From: Eubacteriales bacterium
GTDB taxonomy: Bacteria; Bacillota; Clostridia; Lachnospirales; Lachnospiraceae
Length of the DNA stretch: 49,356 bases
Direction: 5' to 3'
Assembly (NCBI GenBank): GCA_030524785.1
Contig: JAUNFZ010000002.1
Location: 29,992-79,347, forward strand
Position numbers and translations under genes: made by a program. Positions 44,104 to 49,356 of the stretch are shown piece after piece. How positions within the stretch are numbered: position 1 is the stretch's first letter; every line of letters starts with the position of its first letter. Under the pieces are notes generated by a model. That model was not told the DNA's origin, did not search any database, and saw nothing but the letters and a program-made list of their open reading frames with translations.

Positions 44104-45597
44104 ATGCTTTTAGGAATTGATGTTGGAACAACTGGAACAAAATCCATTTTAATTCGAGAGGACGGACATCTTGTCCACTCCAGCTATCAGGGATATAATC
44201 TGATCAGCCCCAGGCCATCTTATGTAGAACAGTCACCTGAAGACTGGTGGAGAGCTATCGTTCTTACAGTCAGAGACTGTGCCTCCCATCTGCCGGCATC
44301 GGAAGAAATTTCCGCAATGTGCCTCTCCGTGCAAAGCGGTACGCTGGTGCCTGTAGATAAAAATTTCCACCCCGTCGTCAATGCAATTTCCTGGCTCGAT
44401 ACGCGGGGAAAAGAGGAGCAAAAAATTCTTTTGAATCAATATGGTGAAGAATATTTTTATTTAAAAACAGGCTGGAAACTCTCTGACTGTTATAATTTCA
44501 TTCAAATCTGTCACATACGCCGCTCTGATCCGGAACTTTTTGACAGAATCGCTTATTTTTTATCTGCCGCGGATTATCTTACCTGCCGTCTTACAGGACA
44601 ATGCGTAATTGATGAAAACAATGCTGAAAATTCCCAGTTATGCAACGTAACCACCGGACAATGGGATGAAGAAATTCTTCATCTGGCAGGAATTGATAAA
44701 AGCAAAGTAGCCTCTATGATAAAAAGCGGCCAGATTATCGGAAACCTCACCCCACAAGCAGCTCGGGAGCTGGGTCTTAATTCTAATATCAAAGTAATCA
44801 GCGGAGCTCAGGATCAATACTGTTCTGCTGTGGGGGTCGGCGCAGCCGCTTCTGGCGATATTATGTTTTCCACAGGAACTTCCTGGGTACTTCTTGGACT
44901 TTCTGATAAATTGATTTATGATACGAATACCTATCTTACCATCGGCCGCCATATTCTTCCAAACGTATACAGCAGTTTTGCTTATACTCCCGCCGGCGGG
45001 GCGGCCATGAAATGGTACCGTGATCACATGGGATTATCATCAGAAGATACAGGCCCTGAAAGTTACGATCAAATCACTCAGCGTGCAGAAGCCGTCGAGC
45101 CCGGCGCAAACGGCCTCTTTTTCTTTCCTCATCTAGGCGGAACGCTGTTCCCAACATGGAGTTCTGAAAGCAGAGGTGTCCTCTGGGGAATGGACTTTAT
45201 GCATACGCGGGCACATATCTGCCGGGCTGTTATGGAGGGCATCTCTTTCGATCTTTTGTGGATGATTCATTCTATGCAGAAAGCAGGATATGAATTTCAG
45301 ACTATGCGGTGCTTGGGGGGTTCTACCCGAAGCCGTGTCTGGATGCAGATGGTATCTGACATGACAGGTCTTGAAATGTCCGTTTCCAGCTATGCTGACA
45401 TGGCCCCGTTAGGGGCCGCCATGATAGCAGGTGTCGGCAGCGGTATTTATCAGAACTATGCCCAGGCCAGAGAGGCGCTCGGTGTTGCGCAGAACTATTT
45501 CTTTCCGGACTCACAGAAAAATAAACGCTACCAGGAACTATTTAAACAATACTGTGAACTTTTCCAAAAACTAAGAGGTACATTCGATGCCCCCTAG
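44104..45597 (+). CDS. FGGY-family carbohydrate kinase (xylulokinase-like)
   Basis: This 497-residue sugar kinase has the phosphate-1 motif LLGIDVGTTGTKSILI at the N-terminus, a SWLDTRGKEEQ substrate region, an adenosine stretch SGAQDQYCSAVGVGAA and the FGGY C-terminal MRCLGGSTRSRVWMQMVSDMTG. It would phosphorylate the imported sugar or polyol. The family includes xylulo-, ribulo-, rhamnulo- and AI-2 kinases; the exact substrate cannot be read. The ATG at 44104 follows ACGGAGGG. It is divergent from the LacI-fusion gene. Confidence 0.88.
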   Translation: MLLGIDVGTTGTKSILIREDGHLVHSSYQGYNLISPRPSYVEQSPEDWWRAIVLTVRDCASHLPASEEISAMCLSVQSGTLVPVDKNFHPVVNAISWLDTRGKEEQKILLNQYGEEYFYLKTGWKLSDCYNFIQICHIRRSDPELFDRIAYFLSAADYLTCRLTGQCVIDENNAENSQLCNVTTGQWDEEILHLAGIDKSKVASMIKSGQIIGNLTPQAARELGLNSNIKVISGAQDQYCSAVGVGAAASGDIMFSTGTSWVLLGLSDKLIYDTNTYLTIGRHILPNVYSSFAYTPAGGAAMKWYRDHMGLSSEDTGPESYDQITQRAEAVEPGANGLFFFPHLGGTLFPTWSSESRGVLWGMDFMHTRAHICRAVMEGISFDLLWMIHSMQKAGYEFQTMRCLGGSTRSRVWMQMVSDMTGLEMSVSSYADMAPLGAAMIAGVGSGIYQNYAQAREALGVAQNYFFPDSQKNKRYQELFKQYCELFQKLRGTFDAP

Positions 45598-45665
45598 GAA
45601 GCGCCAATTACGCCTTATAATGCACAAAGATAAAAAGTAAATCATTATGTGGAGCAAACTTTCAC

Positions 45666-45704
45666 AAAAAAACGCCCTCGAAAATATTGGATTTCCGAGG
45701 GTGT
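45666..45704 (-). terminator. Terminator of rpsB-tsf
   Basis: A 9-bp stem (ACGCCCTCG with CGAGGGTGT, one G-T pair, extended by AT pairs) is followed on the minus strand by seven T. It lies 34 bp beyond the tsf stop, in the gap facing the kinase. Confidence 0.88.
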
Positions 45705-45737
45705 TAGTACTCTTATAAATAATTCGCAAAATCGGGA

Positions 45738-46676
45738 TTACATTCCCATCTGCTTTGCAACCTCTGCAGCAAAGTCTTCTTCCTTCTTTTCGATGCCTTC
45801 ACCGGTTTCAAAACGAGCGAAACCTTTCACTGCAATTTTAGCGCCGTTTGCTTTTGCTACGGAATCTACGTAAGCCTGTACGCTCTGTTTTCCGTCCTCG
45901 GCCTTTACGTATACCTGATCCAGCAGACAGATTTCTTTCAGCTCTTTGTTGATACGGCCGTTAATCATACCCTGAATTACCTTTTCCGGCTTCTGGGATT
46001 CCTTCGGATCGTTCTGAATCTGAGCCATCAGGATCTCTTTTTCATGATTAATATATTCTTCGCTTACTTCGCTCCTGTTTGTGTACTGCGGCTTCATAGC
46101 TGCAATCTGCATACCAAGATTTTTTGCCATTTCCTTGATGTCGTCATTTACCACATCTGTTACAACGTCAACAAGAACACCGATTTTACCGCCAGCGTGC
46201 GTATAGGAAGCTACAAAACCTTCTTCCTCAACTACCTTCTGGAATCTTCTGATATTCATGTTCTCACCGATAATGGCAATCTTTCCGGCCAGCGCTTCCG
46301 CAACCGTCTTGCTCGTGTCGGGCAGCCATTTCTCTGCCATAAAGGTCTCCATATCGGAAGCCTCTGTCGCCATTGCCTGCTCTGCAACCTCTGCCACATA
46401 CGCCTGGAAAGTATCATTCTTTGCAACAAAGTCAGTTTCTGCATTTACTTCTACAACAACTGCCTTTTTATCATCTTCAGAAACAAGTACCTTGCAAAGT
46501 CCCTCTGCTGCAATTCTGCCGGCCTTTTTCTGAGCAGTCGCCAGACCTTTCTCTCTCAGGAACTCTACCGCCTTGTCCATATCGCCCTCGGTAGCGGTCA
46601 GGGCTTTTTTGCAGTCCATCATGCCCGCTCCGGTCATTTCTCTTAATTCTTTTACCATTCCTGCTGTGATAGCCAT
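45738..46676 (-). CDS. tsf: Translation elongation factor Ts
   Basis: This 312-residue guanine-nucleotide exchange factor for EF-Tu has the N-terminal UBA-like domain (VKELREMTGAGMMDCKKAL, TEGDMDKAVEFLREKG) and the core TDFVAKNDTF motif. It follows rpsB with a 4 nt gap. The genes pyrH and frr that often follow are not present here. Confidence 0.97.
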   Translation of the reverse strand: MAITAGMVKELREMTGAGMMDCKKALTATEGDMDKAVEFLREKGLATAQKKAGRIAAEGLCKVLVSEDDKKAVVVEVNAETDFVAKNDTFQAYVAEVAEQAMATEASDMETFMAEKWLPDTSKTVAEALAGKIAIIGENMNIRRFQKVVEEEGFVASYTHAGGKIGVLVDVVTDVVNDDIKEMAKNLGMQIAAMKPQYTNRSEVSEEYINHEKEILMAQIQNDPKESQKPEKVIQGMINGRINKELKEICLLDQVYVKAEDGKQSVQAYVDSVAKANGAKIAVKGFARFETGEGIEKKEEDFAAEVAKQMGM

Positions 46677-46680
46677 TCTA

Positions 46681-47439
46681 TTATTCCTCCGTCTCTGCTG
46701 CTTCTTCTACCGCTTCCTCAGCGTATTCTTCGCCTTCATATACAGCGTCCTGCTCTGCGCCCTGGTTTGCCTCGATAACAGCATCTGCCATCTTGGAAAC
46801 GATCAGTTTTACGGCACGGATAGCATCATCATTGCCCGGGATAACGTAATCCAGTTCTTCCGGATCGCAGTTTGTATCACAGATACCAATCAGCGGAATA
46901 CCCAGTGTATGAGCTTCCTGTACACAGATTCTTTCCTTTTTCGGGTCAACAACAAAGATCGCATCCGGAATCTTCTTCATTTCCTTAATTCCGCCCAGGT
47001 TCTTTGTCAGCTTTTCCATCTCTTTTCTAAGAGCAATAACTTCCTTTTTCGGCAGCACATCAAATGTACCGTCTGCCTCCATGGTCTCAATCTGTTTCAG
47101 ACGTCCGATTCTGCTCTGGATTGTCTTGAAGTTGGTAAGCATACCGCCCAGCCATCTCTCATTTACATAGAACATACCGCATCTTTCTGCTTCTGTCTTC
47201 ACTGCATCCTGCGCCTGTTTCTTCGTACCTACAAACAGAATCGTACCGCCGTTTGCAACGATATCTCCTACTGCATTGTAAGCGTCGTCCACCATGCCGA
47301 CAGATTTCTGAAGATCGATAATATAGATGCCGTTTCTCTCTGTGTAGATGTACGGAGCCATCTTAGGATTCCATCTTCTTGTCTGATGTCCGAAATGAAC
47401 ACCTGCTTCCAGTAACTGTTTCATTGAAATAACACTCAT
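46681..47439 (-). CDS. rpsB: 30S ribosomal protein S2
   Basis: The 252-residue S2 starts [27 protein letters not shown] and contains [22 protein letters not shown] and [15 protein letters not shown], ending in an acidic tail. The ATG at 47439 follows AAGGAG; the longer frame to 47520 lies in the leader. Confidence 0.97.
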   Translation of the reverse strand: MSVISMKQLLEAGVHFGHQTRRWNPKMAPYIYTERNGIYIIDLQKSVGMVDDAYNAVGDIVANGGTILFVGTKKQAQDAVKTEAERCGMFYVNERWLGGMLTNFKTIQSRIGRLKQIETMEADGTFDVLPKKEVIALRKEMEKLTKNLGGIKEMKKIPDAIFVVDPKKERICVQEAHTLGIPLIGICDTNCDPEELDYVIPGNDDAIRAVKLIVSKMADAVIEANQGAEQDAVYEGEEYAEEAVEEAAETEE

Positions 47440-47543
47440 CTTTTTGTCTCCTTTTTGGTTTTTCTTCCGCATGCCGTGCTTCCTCGGAAACCGCTCGGGC
47501 ACCCTCCTCGAAATAGGCATACGTGATTTTTCGCGACTTATTC

Positions 47544-47572
47544 ATCATATCATAGGAACCTGCACTATGCAA
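47544..47572 (-). promoter_or_regulatory. Promoter of rpsB-tsf
   Basis: On the minus strand TTGCAT (47567-47572) and TATGAT (47544-47549) are 17 nt apart. The leader of about 100 nt contains a small stem (GTGC 47476-47479 with GCAC 47499-47502, and CGG-AAA-CCG inside) that could serve S2 feedback; no known leader family was recognised. Confidence 0.6.
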
Positions 47573-47649
47573 GCATTTTCACAGGTTTTTTCGCATTTTT
47601 TCGCATAGCTGCATGGCTTGCAGCAGGAAATCTCTCTGTTCACAAAATG

Positions 47650-49236
47650 CTAATTCTTATCCTTCGCCATACCTTGTAACTTCTGTAATATTTGTTTCAG
47701 AGCATTTCTTGATATAACGCACTCCTCATTCAAATGCTTTTCTAATCTGATCCAATCCAAATTCTCATCTAATAAATAGCTTTTCACATCATCCGTAATA
47801 GTTGCTCCTATTATCTCCAGCAAACTCACACGTAATGCCACGTCTAACACATAAAAAACATACCAATTGATCATATTATCAGTATCAAAATTTGGATCGC
47901 TTATAAAAGATCCAAAACTAGATTTTTTATAGACATAATGTGTAAGTTCAGTTCTAGTGTCCTGTAAAGCCTCTTTTGCTTTGTCATGCGGTACGCCTAA
48001 CATTTGTGCTCCAGTTCTGTACTTTTTTGTTAAGCGCGGGCCAATATCCACACATTCTAAAACTTTATTAATATTCCCGCTATTATCCCTATGGTTTCCC
48101 TGCAAAAAAGCGATTGCAAATCCATCGCATATATGCATTAGCAGCACTAGTCTATGCTCAATATTTAATGCCTTATAGTTTTCCGAGTGCAAATAGAAAT
48201 ACGAAGAAAACATTGTTCTATTCAACGATTTTTGTTCTCTGCCAGCATTTCTGATTTGCATATATCTCGTAATAATCTCCTCTGAAATTTCCCGATGGTT
48301 TCTGCCAATCAATAAAGCACTGCTTTTCCATTTAGAATCTGTTACATAATATGGCGTTCTAAGTAATTCATTGATATCATATTCAACACCGTCTATCCAA
48401 TATTCTACAGGTTTATAAAAGTATCCATCATTCCATGCAAGTATTTCCCATATTGCAAAGATAATTTCATCTAAATTATCTTTGCCCAAAATCTGCAGCT
48501 CACAACATGTTCTCCTAATTACAATATCAACTACGGTTCCAGTTTTCATGGAAAAATGAATTTCCTGATCACTCCATCCTGTGGGATTCGCTTTTATTTC
48601 AAAAATAATGGTTATTTTTTGATTAAGCAACTCACCACAAACAAATTTCCCGATTTTGTCTTGGTATTTATGAATTATAGCTTTATCTCCAACAATAATT
48701 TCATCAAACAGTTCTGCTCCTGATTTTCTTCTTAAAACCAGTTCAACTGGTTTCGGATTTTTTAATTCATTCCCTCGTATCAGTGATTTAGGTCTTGCCT
48801 TCTCTGAATCCGTAAATCCTAACGTACAGTTACCGTCTGCCGTTGCAAAGGAACAAATTACCTTGTTCTTTTTAAAATCTTCTTCTGCTTGCAATCCTTC
48901 CCTGAACAATTCCATCATATCAGGAAGCGCTTTTATCTTCCTTCTGACAGTACCTTTTACCGATTTTTCATTCTGCCCTTTCTTAATAAAATCAAAGTCT
49001 TCTTCTGATAATGAACCATCCAGACATTTATCAAAAAAGCTCTGCGCACTTATTTGTGAATGTACTCCCGTTAAATGCTGGTAGTTATCCTTTTTTGCAT
49101 CCACTATGTAGTAAGTTCTATTCTCAAACGCTGATGAACAGATCAGATATTCATAATCCACATATATCTCTTTGTATCTTTTCGCTTCTTTCATTATTTC
49201 TAATCGGACACGTTCCTTAAATCTTTCTTCCGCCAC
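47650..49236 (-). CDS. PBECR4-like nuclease and HEPN domain fusion, putative defence/toxin RNase
   Basis: The 528-residue protein is not a housekeeping family. Residues about 15-170 fit the PBECR4 pattern (phage Barnase-EndoU-ColicinE5/D-RelE-like nuclease): YYIVDAKKDNYQHLTGV with His54, then SFFDKCLDGSLSEEDFDF and RPKSLIRGNEL. Residues about 200-300 form a beta-rich linker similar in layout to the ApeA N-terminal domain. Residues about 355-480 form a helical HEPN domain with R428-x4-H433 (RTELTH), the catalytic motif of HEPN RNases. Translation starts at GTG (49236) 6 nt after AAAGGAG. The gene is more AT-rich than its neighbours, which suggests transfer. Function in phage defence is inference. 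Confidence 0.78.
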   Translation of the reverse strand: MAEERFKERVRLEIMKEAKRYKEIYVDYEYLICSSAFENRTYYIVDAKKDNYQHLTGVHSQISAQSFFDKCLDGSLSEEDFDFIKKGQNEKSVKGTVRRKIKALPDMMELFREGLQAEEDFKKNKVICSFATADGNCTLGFTDSEKARPKSLIRGNELKNPKPVELVLRRKSGAELFDEIIVGDKAIIHKYQDKIGKFVCGELLNQKITIIFEIKANPTGWSDQEIHFSMKTGTVVDIVIRRTCCELQILGKDNLDEIIFAIWEILAWNDGYFYKPVEYWIDGVEYDINELLRTPYYVTDSKWKSSALLIGRNHREISEEIITRYMQIRNAGREQKSLNRTMFSSYFYLHSENYKALNIEHRLVLLMHICDGFAIAFLQGNHRDNSGNINKVLECVDIGPRLTKKYRTGAQMLGVPHDKAKEALQDTRTELTHYVYKKSSFGSFISDPNFDTDNMINWYVFYVLDVALRVSLLEIIGATITDDVKSYLLDENLDWIRLEKHLNEECVISRNALKQILQKLQGMAKDKN

Positions 49237-49253
49237 TATCGCTCCTTTCGTAA

Positions 49254-49281
49254 GAAAAAAGGATGACCGCAGCCATCCTTT
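49254..49281 (-). terminator. Terminator-like hairpin before the HEPN gene
   Basis: On the minus strand AAAGGATG pairs with CATCCTTT across an 8-nt loop and is followed by TTTTTTC. It ends only 17 nt before the GTG start of the HEPN gene. It either terminates a gene lying beyond the window or acts as a leader element. Confidence 0.65.
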
Positions 49282-49356
49282 CTCTGATTTTTAGCAGTTT
49301 TCTCTGTAATGGGAATGAGTTTTAGGTCTTCATCCCGACCACTGGAAACGGATTTA

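Noticed and set aside
36343..45597. Autoinducer-2 (Lsr) uptake system
   Set aside because: Gene set is similar, but LsrF/LsrG are missing, the regulator is LacI-type, and AI-2-binding residues do not appear conserved by eye.
45672..45704. Terminator for the FGGY kinase on the plus strand
   Set aside because: The hairpin has a T-run only on the minus strand, so it serves tsf; no convincing plus-strand terminator was seen.
47476..47520. tRNA-like stretch (GTGCCCGAGCGGTTTCC on the minus strand)
   Set aside because: It resembles a serine tRNA D-arm but there is no acceptor stem, anticodon arm or T-loop sequence.
49237..49356. Open frame on the minus strand running in from the right edge to a stop overlapping the HEPN start
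   Set aside because: It passes through the terminator-like hairpin and shows no recognisable protein motif; too short to judge as a truncated gene.

Overview
The window looks like chromosomal DNA of an anaerobic, low-to-mid GC Firmicute of the class Clostridia, most likely a Lachnospiraceae-type gut bacterium. The signs are a T-box-controlled aspS-gatCAB operon (tRNA-dependent amidation), an oxygen-sensitive class III ribonucleotide reductase with NrdR boxes, QueH, a bacteriohemerythrin, consensus sigma-A promoters, strong AGGAGG ribosome sites and occasional GTG/TTG starts. No rRNA, tRNA or insertion sequence was seen. Almost all genes lie on the minus strand; the exceptions are a marR plus ABC-exporter operon (8.6-12.7 kb) and an FGGY sugar kinase (44.1-45.6 kb).

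Layout. 0-8.4 kb (minus): argH-asd, a small ABC exporter, topB and a left-handed beta-helix protein behind an argH promoter; upstream lie queH, a YegP-like protein and hemerythrin. 8.6-12.7 kb (plus): an autoregulated MarR repressor and a heterodimeric multidrug-type ABC exporter. 12.8-18.2 kb (minus): an Ldh/MDH2-family dehydrogenase, a DUF3783 protein, an SsuBC/TauBC-type permease and ATPase without a binding protein, malic enzyme and a D-2-hydroxyacid dehydrogenase. 18.4-23.9 kb (minus): trkA-trkH potassium uptake followed by a HerA-like ATPase and an amidohydrolase. 24.0-26.1 kb (minus): GntR/YtrA-type regulator, ABC ATPase and membrane protein behind a promoter buried in a perfect 22-bp dyad. 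26.1-29.8 kb: nrdD under two NrdR boxes, and a lipoprotein with a polysaccharide-deacetylase-like fold. 29.8-35.2 kb: aspS-gatC-gatA-gatB behind a T-box leader whose specifier reads GAC (Asp). 35.2-36.3 kb: a small XRE regulator and a cytidylate-kinase-like protein.

36.3-45.6 kb is a carbohydrate locus: binding protein, two-domain ATPase, two permeases and a YjbQ protein on the minus strand, a 733-residue regulator that fuses a complete LacI-type repressor to a cytoplasmic family-1 solute-binding domain, and a divergent FGGY kinase. The transporter promoter and the kinase promoter each have a related 20-bp dyad exactly 28 nt upstream of the -35 box, which suggests that the fused regulator activates both units.

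45.7-47.6 kb holds rpsB-tsf. At the right edge (47.65-49.24 kb) is an AT-rich accessory gene for a 528-residue protein with an N-terminal PBECR4-like putative nuclease domain and a C-terminal HEPN domain with an intact R-x4-H motif. It resembles an abortive-infection or toxin RNase and is the best candidate for an undescribed defence system here. Its GTG start sits only 17 nt after a terminator-like hairpin.
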